From contig JAFOZN010000030.1 in NCBI GenBank assembly GCA_017391185.1, forward strand, positions 1-6,408: a stretch of DNA of 6,408 nucleotides, in the 5' to 3' direction. The stretch comes from Alistipes sp. (lineage in GTDB: Bacteria > Bacteroidota > Bacteroidia > Bacteroidales > Rikenellaceae). Under the pieces are notes generated by a model, which saw nothing but the letters and a program-made list of their open reading frames with translations, did not search any database and was not told the DNA's origin. This document shows positions 1-6,408 of this stretch, in pieces (within the stretch, counting starts at the first letter, position 1; each line of letters starts with the position of its first letter). Both the position numbers and the translations under genes were made by a program.

Positions 1-1
1 C

Positions 2-316
2 AAGTATTATGCTGTAGATTCTTTCGTCGAAGGCTTGGCAGGTGTTGCATTAAATGGTTGTGGTTTCATAGATAAAACAGGTAAAGAGGTTATTCCTTTG
101 AAGTATGATTCTGTTGGGTGCTTTACTGAAGGCTTGGCGAAGGTTAAATTAAATAACAAATGGGGTTATATAGATAAAACAGGTAAAGAGGTTATCCCTT
201 TAAAGTATGATGATGCAAGTTCTTTCAGCGGAGGTAAAGCAAAAGTAATGACTAAAAATATATTTGGCATTGAGAAAGAGTTCTACATCGACAAAAACGG
301 GAATATAGTTAAATAA
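2..316 (+). CDS. WG-repeat protein, C-terminal fragment (5' end outside window)
   Basis: The reading frame is open from the window edge to TAA at 314-316, giving 104 residues; the start codon lies upstream, and the TTG at 35 is simply an internal leucine codon. The sequence consists of WG (WG_beta_rep) repeats, recognisable by the pattern EGLAxVxLNxKWGYIDKTGKEVIPLKYD. About two and a half units are visible, with a period of 33-34 residues; the last is degenerate and ends in FYIDKNGNIVK. In the first full unit the signature Trp-Gly is Cys-Gly and one residue is missing. WG repeats form beta-rich, probably protein-binding arrays; no enzymatic role is known from the repeat itself, and any N-terminal signal peptide or extra domain is out of view. 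The gene is followed after 97 bp by a gene with its own promoter, so the two need not be co-transcribed. Family assignment is firm; the specific function is unknown. Confidence 0.9.
   Translation, partial: KYYAVDSFVEGLAGVALNGCGFIDKTGKEVIPLKYDSVGCFTEGLAKVKLNNKWGYIDKTGKEVIPLKYDDASSFSGGKAKVMTKNIFGIEKEFYIDKNGNIVK
68..109 (+). repeat. WG-repeat DNA unit, copy 1
   Basis: This 42-bp, 14-codon segment encodes IDKTGKEVIPLKYD. It matches copy 2 at 170-211 at 40 of 42 positions (only ATT/ATC and TTG/TTA differ, both silent). The copies are 102 bp (34 codons) apart. Confidence 0.9.
170..211 (+). repeat. WG-repeat DNA unit, copy 2
   Basis: Second copy of the 42-bp segment, encoding the same 14 residues as copy 1 with two silent differences. 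It sits in a unit that has the intact Trp-Gly signature (codons at 161-166). Confidence 0.9.
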
Positions 317-342
317 TCCTACTACTAATTGTGGCATAACGT

Positions 343-374
343 TTTGGCGAAAAAGGGAAAAATCTATATATTTG
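343..374 (+). promoter_or_regulatory. Bacteroidales-type sigma-ABfr promoter for the esterase gene
   Basis: A -33 element TTTG at 343-346 is followed by exactly 20 bp and then a perfect -7 element TATATTTG (consensus TAnnTTTG) at 367-374. Spacing of 19-21 bp is the known optimum for the primary sigma factor of Bacteroides. Transcription should begin roughly 6-10 bp downstream, giving a leader of about 30 nt before the ATG at 414. The leader is A-rich and has no Shine-Dalgarno sequence, as usual in this phylum. Confidence 0.85.
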
Positions 375-413
375 TCAACAGAAACAAAATTTCTAAACAA
401 AATAACAAAACAA

Positions 414-1124
414 ATGAAACGTATTTTATTGACTTTGTCATTGTGTATGCTCACACTGGGCGCGATGGCACAGAAGAAGGATTGGGCGGCTTTTGGTCGC
501 TACGAGAAGGCTAATAAGGAGGTGACAGTTCAGCCTACTGCCGTATTTATGGGTAACTCTATCACTGAGGGTTGGGCTAATAAGGATCCTGAGTTCTTCA
601 AAAAGAATAACCTCGTGGGTCGTGGTATTAGCGGTCAGACATCTTCGGAGATGTTGGTCCGTTTCCGCCGCGATGTGTTGGATCACAACCCTAAGTGTGT
701 GGTGATCATGGCTGGTACAAACGATGTTGCTCAGAACAACGGTTATATCGCACCTGAGAATACCGTAGGTAACATCATCTCGATGTGCGAGTTAGCTCAG
801 GCTCATGGCATCAAGGTGATCCTCTGCTCTGTTCCTCCTACATCGGTATTTGGTTGGAGACGCGATCTCTCACCAGCACAGCCTATCCGCGATTTGAACG
901 TGATGTTGGAGGCTTATGCTAAGGAGGCTAAGATCTACTATTTGAACTATCACCCTGCTTTGACAGATGAGAAGGGCGGTCTTCCACCAAAGTGGTCTAA
1001 CGATACTTGCCACCCAAATCTTGAGTGCTACCGTACAGTGATGGAGCCTATGGTAAGTGAGGCTTTGAATACAGTTTTGAAGCTCAAGAAGGATAAGAAG
1101 GTTGTTCCAATTCCAGTGAAGTAA
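414..1124 (+). CDS. Secreted SGNH/GDSL-family hydrolase (esterase/acetylhydrolase-like)
   Basis: Encodes 236 residues. ATG 414 is chosen because it opens a classic signal peptide (MKRILLTLSLCMLTLGAMAQ, probable type I cleavage after AMA at residue 19) and because the in-frame TTG at 372 lies inside the promoter -7 box. All SGNH blocks are present: block I GNSIT with nucleophile Ser49, block II GISGQTS with oxyanion-hole Gly74, block III GTND with Asn103, and block V DTCH with Asp197 and His200 completing the triad. Length and pattern resemble the platelet-activating-factor acetylhydrolase-like branch common in Bacteroidales, whose members often deacetylate glycans or hydrolyse other acyl esters. 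The protein is probably periplasmic; the cysteine at residue 11 lies within the hydrophobic core and is not a convincing lipobox. The C-terminus is a lysine-rich tail. The natural substrate cannot be read from the sequence. It is transcribed from its own promoter and ends at the shared terminator. Confidence 0.93.
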   Translation: MKRILLTLSLCMLTLGAMAQKKDWAAFGRYEKANKEVTVQPTAVFMGNSITEGWANKDPEFFKKNNLVGRGISGQTSSEMLVRFRRDVLDHNPKCVVIMAGTNDVAQNNGYIAPENTVGNIISMCELAQAHGIKVILCSVPPTSVFGWRRDLSPAQPIRDLNVMLEAYAKEAKIYYLNYHPALTDEKGGLPPKWSNDTCHPNLECYRTVMEPMVSEALNTVLKLKKDKKVVPIPVK

Positions 1125-1144
1125 ATTTACTGATAGGAAAATTA

Positions 1145-1180
1145 AAAAATCCGAAGCAGTTTTATCTGCTTCGGATTTTT
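1145..1180. terminator. Bidirectional rho-independent terminator
   Basis: A perfect 15-bp inverted repeat (1145-1159 with 1166-1180) encloses a 6-nt loop TTTTAT. The core stem CCGAAGCAG/CTGCTTCGG is flanked by A-tract and T-tract, so both strands give a GC-containing hairpin followed by five or six U. It lies 20 bp after the esterase stop and 27 bp after the potD stop on the other strand, so it can serve both convergent units. Confidence 0.95.
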
Positions 1181-1207
1181 AATTGCTACGCGCCGTATGT
1201 CATTACC

Positions 1208-2527
1208 CTACCATCGGCGGCTTCTGATTCGCATCTCGCGCTGCTTGAGCTTGCGCATCACTCCTACTACGGTCAAAGCTCCGAAGCATCCCAAAATGAG
1301 GATTACCATCCAATTATTCAGATTGTCGCCCTTCACTCGTGCCCACATCTCCAAAAGAGCCTCTGTGCGAGGACCACTATCATGCATCATGGCACAACGC
1401 TCGATGACACTGCGGTCGGGATACATCACGGGATTGATCACAACACTATCTGCCTCCTCGCCAAAAAAGTAGCTCAAATCGTATGCCTCCTCTTGTCCCG
1501 CCTCGATGGCTGATTCCGACATATACTCCAATACCTCTGGCGCACCGATAACGCTGACGTAACCGATGTAATCCATGTTGCGGATGGCATTTTCGGGCTT
1601 ACACATGAAGTTGATGAAGTATGCCGCCGCTTTAGTATTCTTGGCATATTTAGGTATTACCCAGCCATCAAACCATACGATACTACCCTCTTTGGGTACG
1701 GTATAATCCAACTCAACATCTACCTCGGCTGCCTCCTCGATAGCCCATACTGCATCACCACTCCAAGTGAGGTTCAAAAGAGCTTTCTCCTTGGTCATCA
1801 TCTCCTTACCAAAGTCAGCTTCCCAACCTGCCACATTCTTCTTGGTCTTCTTTAGCAAAGCTTCGACTTTGGCAATTGACTCATCAGAAGAGTCATACAT
1901 CAAGGAGTCGATGTTAACCTCTCCACGCTTAATGGCATCATAATTATGGTATATCAGCAGCGGACTATACACATCACGAAAGGCATCCTTTACAAAAAGT
2001 TTCTTCTCAAATTTTGGATCCCATAATGCGCTCCAACTGCTCACCTCCTCTTCGGTGACATGCTTTTTATTGTAAAGGAAACCGGTTGTTCCCCACATAT
2101 AGCCTACGGCATAATCGTGAGGATTCTTACCGTTGCAGTCGATCTTGTCGAATACCTGTTTGATATAAGGTGAGATATTGTCAAGATAGTTGGGTGTCGT
2201 ACCAAAATCTTTGTTGATCGGCAGGAGCAGATCGTTACGCATCATACGCTCGATGATATACTCCGAAGGACATGCCAAGTCGAAATCCTCCTTGCCTCGC
2301 TCGATCTTGGCAAGCATAATCTCGTTGATGTCGAAGAGCTGATAGACAACCGTAACATCCTCTCCTGTCTCTTGTTTGTACCACTCCTCGAATTCGCCTA
2401 TAAGCTCTTCATCGATATAATCTGCCCAGTTATATACCTTGAGTATAGATTTGCGGGCATCATCTCGATTACATCCCGATATGAGGAGTGTGCAAAGTGC
2501 TATTATGAGAAATAAAATTCTTTTCAT
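1208..2527 (-). CDS. potD: Polyamine ABC transporter substrate-binding lipoprotein PotD, with C-terminal membrane helix
   Basis: Encodes 439 residues. The N-terminus is a lipoprotein signal with lipobox LISG-Cys19. The body is a bacterial periplasmic binding-protein fold closest to PotD: YNWADYID at 32-39 carries Trp34 and Tyr37; PSEY at 87-90, the acidic pair Asp181/Asp185, WSGDAVW at 255-261 and VPKEGSIVWFDGW at 277-289 (Trp285, Asp287) line up with residues that contact spermidine or putrescine in E. coli PotD. That supports a polyamine substrate, though I cannot choose between putrescine and spermidine. E. coli PotD has about 348 residues. Here there is a longer C-terminus: a hydrophobic stretch at about 406-424 (WMVILILGCFGALTVVGVM) followed by a strongly basic tail, which looks like a transmembrane helix with a cytoplasmic end. 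It is the last gene of the pot cluster, 31 bp after potC, and ends at the convergent terminator. Confidence 0.93.
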   Translation of the reverse strand: MKRILFLIIALCTLLISGCNRDDARKSILKVYNWADYIDEELIGEFEEWYKQETGEDVTVVYQLFDINEIMLAKIERGKEDFDLACPSEYIIERMMRNDLLLPINKDFGTTPNYLDNISPYIKQVFDKIDCNGKNPHDYAVGYMWGTTGFLYNKKHVTEEEVSSWSALWDPKFEKKLFVKDAFRDVYSPLLIYHNYDAIKRGEVNIDSLMYDSSDESIAKVEALLKKTKKNVAGWEADFGKEMMTKEKALLNLTWSGDAVWAIEEAAEVDVELDYTVPKEGSIVWFDGWVIPKYAKNTKAAAYFINFMCKPENAIRNMDYIGYVSVIGAPEVLEYMSESAIEAGQEEAYDLSYFFGEEADSVVINPVMYPDRSVIERCAMMHDSGPRTEALLEMWARVKGDNLNNWMVILILGCFGALTVVGVMRKLKQREMRIRSRRW

Positions 2528-2558
2528 TACTCTTAAAAACTTCTTTTTTAGTAGTTTA

Positions 2559-3356
2559 TTATGCGTTGCTCTGCTTTTTGTTGCGTGCCGAACGTATATT
2601 TATCACTATAAGGAGCAACAAAACCGTAGCGAAGATAATCGTAGAGAGCGGTCTAAGCTCTGGGGTAAGACCACCCTTGCGAGCATCGGCATAGATATAT
2701 GTCGAGAGCGTCTCCAAACCTTCGGTACCGATGGTGAAGATCGTAACCGCAAAATCATCAATCGAGAGCGTAAAGGCCAAGATAAAGCCACTGATCATGC
2801 CTGGCTTAAGCTCTGGGATCAAGACCTTGCGTAGAGCCTGCATGGGTGTCGCGCCCAAGTCCAGAGCCGCCTCATAGATGTTGGGATTCATCTGTTGTAG
2901 GCGAGGCATTACACATAGCACAACGTATGGTGTACAGAATGTAATATGCGCCAAAACTACCGTAGTATATCCCTGTGTGATACCCAAGCTGACAAAGAGC
3001 AGGAATAGTGAGATACCTGTGATAATATCGGGATTGAGCATCGGGATGTTATTCAGAGTATTCATCACCATCTTCTTCTTATGGTGAAGATTGAATATGC
3101 CAATGGCTGCGATGCTACCAAGTAGCGTTGAAACGGCAGCCGAGATGATGGCGATGATAAAGGTGTTCTCGATGGCTGTAAGCAATGAATGGTGTACACC
3201 TCCCGAAAAGAGTGAGGTGTAGAGCTTAGTGGAAAATCCAGTCCAGTTACCCAGTACCTTAGCCTCGGTAAACGAGAATATGGCGATGATTAGGATCGGA
3301 GCATATAACATTGCCAAAAGCAACCATAGATATGTCTGAGCAAAAAACTTCTTCAT
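2559..3356 (-). CDS. potC: Polyamine ABC transporter permease PotC
   Basis: Encodes 265 residues, the usual PotC length (about 264). It is an inner-membrane permease with about six hydrophobic segments, near 8-29, 62-88, 104-125, 130-150, 186-209 and 235-255. The EAA loop that docks on the ATPase is clear: YEAALDLGATPMQAL beginning at Tyr161, with Glu162, Gly168 and Pro181. The segment SIDDFAVTIFT at 198-208 corresponds to the S-x-DD-F-V motif typical of PotC-type permeases. The ATG shares one base with the potB stop (TGATG), indicating translational coupling and equal production of the two permease halves. With PotB it would form the membrane channel for the substrate delivered by PotD. Confidence 0.95.
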   Translation of the reverse strand: MKKFFAQTYLWLLLAMLYAPILIIAIFSFTEAKVLGNWTGFSTKLYTSLFSGGVHHSLLTAIENTFIIAIISAAVSTLLGSIAAIGIFNLHHKKKMVMNTLNNIPMLNPDIITGISLFLLFVSLGITQGYTTVVLAHITFCTPYVVLCVMPRLQQMNPNIYEAALDLGATPMQALRKVLIPELKPGMISGFILAFTLSIDDFAVTIFTIGTEGLETLSTYIYADARKGGLTPELRPLSTIIFATVLLLLIVINIRSARNKKQSNA

Positions 3357-4153
3357 CAGATGATTCCTCCCTCGTTAGTGGTGCTTGTATCATCCTCATC
3401 GCTGAAAAGGTTTGTCGCAAAGATTATCACGAGCATAATCAACGATAGCGCTGCACCATAGTTCCACATTCCGTTATTAATGTTCTCTTGGATCGTAGTT
3501 CCGAAGAGTTTGATGTTGTTCATCGTGAGCAACTCAGCGATGGCGAATGTCGAGATTGTCGGCATAAAGACCATCATCACACCACTCATCACACCCGGCA
3601 TTGAAAGGGGTACCATCACCTTGGTAAATACCTTCATCGGGCTGGCGCCCAAGTCCTGCGCTGCTTCGATATAACTGTGATCCATCTTCTGCATGGTGTT
3701 GTATATCGGATAGATCATAAACGGCAGGAAGTTATAGACCATACCAAATATCAATGCTCCTTCACCCAATGGCAGAGATAGGAAGTCGAACAAAGCAACT
3801 GTAGCCAACGTACGCACCAAGATGTTGATCCACATCGGCAGGATAAACAATACCACCATCACCTTCGAGCGACATAGTTCCGAATTACTCAAAATATATG
3901 CCGCTGGATATCCCAACAAAATACACAGAAGCGTAGTGATTATGGCGATACCTATCGAATAGACAAAGGTGTTGGCCGCTTCGGCGTTAGAGATAAACTT
4001 AGTGAAGTTGCGCAGTGTCATATTGCCATCGGCATCGTGGAATGCGTAATAGACAATCAATATCATCGGCAACACCACGAAAATCAATAGGAATATCAGA
4101 TACGGGATACTCCAATTGTGTCTTCGAGAGAATGTCTTGACTAACCAATTCAT
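3356..4153 (-). CDS. potB: Polyamine ABC transporter permease PotB
   Basis: Encodes 265 residues, slightly shorter than E. coli PotB. It has about six membrane segments, near 14-38, 63-88, 97-124, 130-152, 186-210 and 230-250. The EAA loop reads YIEAAQDLGASPMKVF from Tyr161, with Glu163, Gly169 and Pro182. LPMWINILVRT at 105-115 matches the P-x-W-x-x-x-L-x-R-T segment typical of PotB-like permeases. A short N-terminal cytoplasmic part with basic residues (KTFSRRH) and an acidic C-terminal tail (SDEDD at 251-255) frame the membrane core. It lies 23 bp downstream of potA and overlaps potC by one base. PotB rather than PotC is assigned from the LVRT segment and from the conserved A-B-C-D order. 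Confidence 0.95.
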   Translation of the reverse strand: MNWLVKTFSRRHNWSIPYLIFLLIFVVLPMILIVYYAFHDADGNMTLRNFTKFISNAEAANTFVYSIGIAIITTLLCILLGYPAAYILSNSELCRSKVMVVLFILPMWINILVRTLATVALFDFLSLPLGEGALIFGMVYNFLPFMIYPIYNTMQKMDHSYIEAAQDLGASPMKVFTKVMVPLSMPGVMSGVMMVFMPTISTFAIAELLTMNNIKLFGTTIQENINNGMWNYGAALSLIMLVIIFATNLFSDEDDTSTTNEGGII

Positions 4154-4176
4154 AATCTTAAGTTTGATTTAAGTGG

Positions 4177-5559
4177 TTATGCCTTAGTGATTTTCAGATC
4201 CTCAGGTTGGATCTTGATGCCGACAATATCTCGATCATCCCATACGTCACAAGTGTTGACGTAGAGGTTGTCGCCATTCTCGGTGCGGATGGTGAGGTGA
4301 TAATGGTCTCCCTTGTAGAGGATAAATCTCACATCACCCTCCACTACTCCATCATCCTTATTATCCATCAACTCTATCTTCTCGAATGCTACCTCGACTT
4401 TGACCTTTTCGCCACCCTCGATATCAGCTTGCTCTGCGCACACAAATGATGCTCCCAAAATCTCCACATGGGTAGAGTCAACCATCACACCATCAAACGA
4501 GTTGCACAAACGCTCCTTCTTCATTACGTGGATATCCGAAGGCTTGATAATCATACTTACCTCTTGGCCTGCCTCGAAGGCGTTGTAGTCCTGAATCATG
4601 ATTTCATAACCCTCGGCAGTGTTGACTGTCATCTCATAGTGCACACCCTTGAAGATACATGATTGTACTACACCATTGAACATACCTGAATCGGTACGTG
4701 CCATGATGTAAATATCCTCTGGTCGAATCACTACATCTACGGGCGTATTCTCGCCAAAGCCCTTATCTACGCACTCAAACTCATGTCCGAGGAATGAGAC
4801 GGCTTTATCCTTAATCATCGTACCATTGAGGATATTACTCTCTCCGATGAAGTCTGCCACGAATGCATTTGAAGGTTCGTTATAGATGTCAATAGGAGTA
4901 CCTATCTGCTGAACTCTACCCTCGCTCATTACTACGATTGTGTCAGAGAGTGTCAGAGCCTCTTCTTGATCGTGTGTTACATATACAAAGGTGATACCCA
5001 GCTCTTTATGCATCTGCTTAAGCTCCATCTGCATATCCTTACGCATCTTCAGATCGAGTGCAGCCAAAGGCTCATCCAACAAAAGCACTTGTGGCTGATT
5101 GATGATGGCGCGAGCGATAGCTACACGCTGCTGCTGACCTCCCGAAAGAGAGTTTACATCACGCCACTCGTAATCGGTCATACCCACCATCTTCAGCGCA
5201 CGGCGCACACGCATATCAATCTCATCGGCCTTTACCTTTTTGAGCTTTAGACCAAATGCGATATTGTCATATACATTGAGGTGTGGGAAGAGCGCGTAAC
5301 GCTGGAATACTGTATTCACAGGTCTGAGGTGTGGTGGGATGTCGGTCATTTGCTCACCTGCGATGCGGATTTCACCCTCGCTGGCTGTACCAAATCCAGC
5401 CAAGATTCTCAGTAAAGTGGTTTTACCACAACCCGAAGGTCCGAGGATAGTCACAAACTCGCCCTTCTTTACAAACAAACTAACATCATCCAATACTACC
5501 TTATCACCGAATCGCTTAGAGATATGATTCAGCTCGATGATGAAATTTGAATCTTTCAT
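4177..5559 (-). CDS. potA: Polyamine ABC transporter ATP-binding protein PotA, with duplicated C-terminal module
   Basis: Encodes 460 residues. The nucleotide-binding domain (about 5-240) is complete: Walker [10 protein letters not shown] at 40-48, Q-loop Gln86, ABC signature LSGGQ at 138-142, Walker B VLLLDEP at 158-164 with catalytic Glu163, D-loop ALD at 167-169 and H-loop His196. It would hydrolyse ATP on the inner face of the membrane to drive PotBC. The C-terminal part is unusually long (E. coli PotA has 378 residues in all) and appears to hold two tandem copies of a TOBE-type regulatory unit, about 242-346 and 353-458. Both copies show N-x-x-(N/D)-G-x-M near the start, KGxHY in the middle and I-x-P-x-D-(I/L) at the end. 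The start ATG is 30 bp after the porin stop; the leader is A/T-rich without a Shine-Dalgarno sequence. It is the first of the four transporter genes. Confidence 0.95.
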   Translation of the reverse strand: MKDSNFIIELNHISKRFGDKVVLDDVSLFVKKGEFVTILGPSGCGKTTLLRILAGFGTASEGEIRIAGEQMTDIPPHLRPVNTVFQRYALFPHLNVYDNIAFGLKLKKVKADEIDMRVRRALKMVGMTDYEWRDVNSLSGGQQQRVAIARAIINQPQVLLLDEPLAALDLKMRKDMQMELKQMHKELGITFVYVTHDQEEALTLSDTIVVMSEGRVQQIGTPIDIYNEPSNAFVADFIGESNILNGTMIKDKAVSFLGHEFECVDKGFGENTPVDVVIRPEDIYIMARTDSGMFNGVVQSCIFKGVHYEMTVNTAEGYEIMIQDYNAFEAGQEVSMIIKPSDIHVMKKERLCNSFDGVMVDSTHVEILGASFVCAEQADIEGGEKVKVEVAFEKIELMDNKDDGVVEGDVRFILYKGDHYHLTIRTENGDNLYVNTCDVWDDRDIVGIKIQPEDLKITKA

Positions 5560-5589
5560 TTCTTTACACTTAAATTAAAAAGTTTATAA

Positions 5590-6408
5590 CTATCTTGCCT
5601 TTCGGGCTATATATCTGAATGCATTTACAAGGTCGAACTTCCAAGTAAGACCTACGTTTAAGACGTGACGCTTGGTGTAGTTGTTCGATGCCCATATTGC
5701 GTGTAGGCGGATGCTTTTGTTCTCCTTGAGTGGAAAATACTCCAAACCAGCACCGTAGAAAATATAATCCTTATCCGATGTGATAAACGCAGGCATCACC
5801 GCCTCGTTCTCTTCGTTTGCCAAGAGCTTATCTTCCTTAGAGAGATACTCTCCCAAAAAATCATAATTCAAATCATCTGATGTGCGCTCCCATCCAAATT
5901 TACCAAATATACGCACACTCTCGCCGAAATTGTATGAAGGAGTTGCTGTGAGTGTCATATCGGTGTCCAGAGCATCTTTCCAATCATCGGCTCTTGTAAT
6001 CCAATCTACGTTGAGCGAGAAGTCGCCGAAGTAGAACATATTACCCAACGCCACACACTTTACGAACTCTCCTCTTTCGTATTCAAAGAAGTTGATTGAC
6101 CATAGTGCCTCGTAGTGATCCCACGAGCGAGTGAATGCCAGATTGTATGCATACATATTATCCCATTTAGGAGAGTATGAAAATGGAGAATTTGTTATTT
6201 GGAATGCGATAGAACGATCATCCTCTTTGCCGTTCCATGTGGCAGAGAGTCCCCACTGATAACAGCCAAAAATATTGTAGAACATAGAGTTCATATCGAA
6301 GTATGAATCAATGTCATAGGCATCATACTCATAGCTTCCCACCATCACGACATCTTTACCTGCTGTAAATGAAAAACTACCCACCTCGTATGAGAGAGTT
6401 AACCAATC
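5590..6408 (-). CDS. Outer-membrane porin, OprO/OprP-like (5' end outside window)
   Basis: The frame is open to the window edge, giving the C-terminal 272 residues; the GTG at 6382-6384 is internal, because the frame continues upstream as DWLTLSYE. The protein has alternating aromatic/polar strands with short turns typical of a beta-barrel (for example MFYFGDFSLNVDWITR, SVRIFGKFGWER, HVLNVGLTWKFDL). The segment TAGKDVVMVGSYEYDAYDID resembles the G-K-x-x-x-x-G-x-(Y/F)-E-Y-D region of Bacteroidales phosphate-selective porin O/P family proteins. It would sit in the outer membrane and pass small solutes. Family membership does not prove phosphate as substrate: the gene lies 30 bp before potA on the same strand, so cationic polyamines are a reasonable guess. 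After the last likely strand there is a basic tail of about 13 residues (LVNAFRYIARKAR). The signal peptide and promoter are out of view. Confidence 0.8.
   Translation of the reverse strand, partial: DWLTLSYEVGSFSFTAGKDVVMVGSYEYDAYDIDSYFDMNSMFYNIFGCYQWGLSATWNGKEDDRSIAFQITNSPFSYSPKWDNMYAYNLAFTRSWDHYEALWSINFFEYERGEFVKCVALGNMFYFGDFSLNVDWITRADDWKDALDTDMTLTATPSYNFGESVRIFGKFGWERTSDDLNYDFLGEYLSKEDKLLANEENEAVMPAFITSDKDYIFYGAGLEYFPLKENKSIRLHAIWASNNYTKRHVLNVGLTWKFDLVNAFRYIARKAR

Noticed and set aside
372..413. TTG at 372 as start of the esterase, adding 14 residues
   Set aside because: The codon overlaps the -7 promoter element and would place extra polar residues in front of a complete signal peptide.
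200..454. Minus-strand 84-codon open frame across the WG gene end and esterase promoter
   Set aside because: It overlaps two supported plus-strand genes and the promoter, and shows no family features.
1197..1472. Plus-strand 91-codon open frame across the 3' end of potD
   Set aside because: It lies antisense to a well-supported gene, has no recognisable protein features and no promoter.
2530..2556. A/T-rich imperfect inverted repeat between potC and potD as a terminator or attenuator
   Set aside because: The stem is almost all A-T pairs with a mismatch and would be too weak; the genes are otherwise continuous.
2439..2834. Plus-strand 131-codon open frame across the potD/potC junction
   Set aside because: It is antisense to potD and potC; the hydrophobic stretch arises from the complement of the A/T-rich gap and neighbouring codons.
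5560..5640. Separate promoter for potA in the gap after the porin
   Set aside because: No TAnnTTTG element with a spaced TTTG was found on the minus strand here, so co-transcription with the porin is preferred.
6382..6408. GTG at 6382-6384 as the porin start
   Set aside because: The frame stays open to the window edge with barrel-like sequence, there is no signal peptide at the GTG, and family members are longer, so the gene is truncated by the window.

Overview
The window looks like chromosomal DNA from a member of the Bacteroidota, most likely order Bacteroidales; I cannot fix the genus. The main reasons are a textbook Bacteroidales promoter (TTTG, 20 bp, TATATTTG) in front of the one gene whose start region is fully visible, A-rich leaders without Shine-Dalgarno sequences, an OprO/OprP-type porin of the Bacteroidales style, and WG-repeat and GDSL-esterase proteins of kinds common in that group. 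No mobile element, tRNA, rRNA or CRISPR array is visible.

Layout: two plus-strand genes occupy the left end. The first is the 3' end of a WG-repeat protein gene (2-316). The second is a complete secreted SGNH/GDSL-family esterase (414-1124) with its own promoter. A perfect 15-bp hairpin at 1145-1180 with T-tracts on both strands then ends transcription from both sides. The rest of the window (1208-6408) is a minus-strand cluster, read right to left: outer-membrane porin (5'-truncated by the window edge), potA, potB, potC, potD. Gaps between these genes are 30, 23, -1 and 31 bp, so they probably form one operon whose promoter lies beyond the right edge.

Function: potABCD is a spermidine/putrescine-type ABC importer: ATPase (PotA), two permeases (PotB, PotC) and a lipoprotein substrate-binding protein (PotD). 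The porin in front would supply an outer-membrane entry route, so the operon may encode a complete path from outside the cell to the cytoplasm. The substrate is inferred from PotD residues matching the known polyamine-binding positions of the E. coli protein.

The window is mostly ordinary housekeeping and transport DNA. The points worth a second look are the C-terminal membrane helix and basic tail on PotD, the tandem duplication of the C-terminal regulatory module in PotA, and the porin linked to the pot genes. I did not find a clearly new system.
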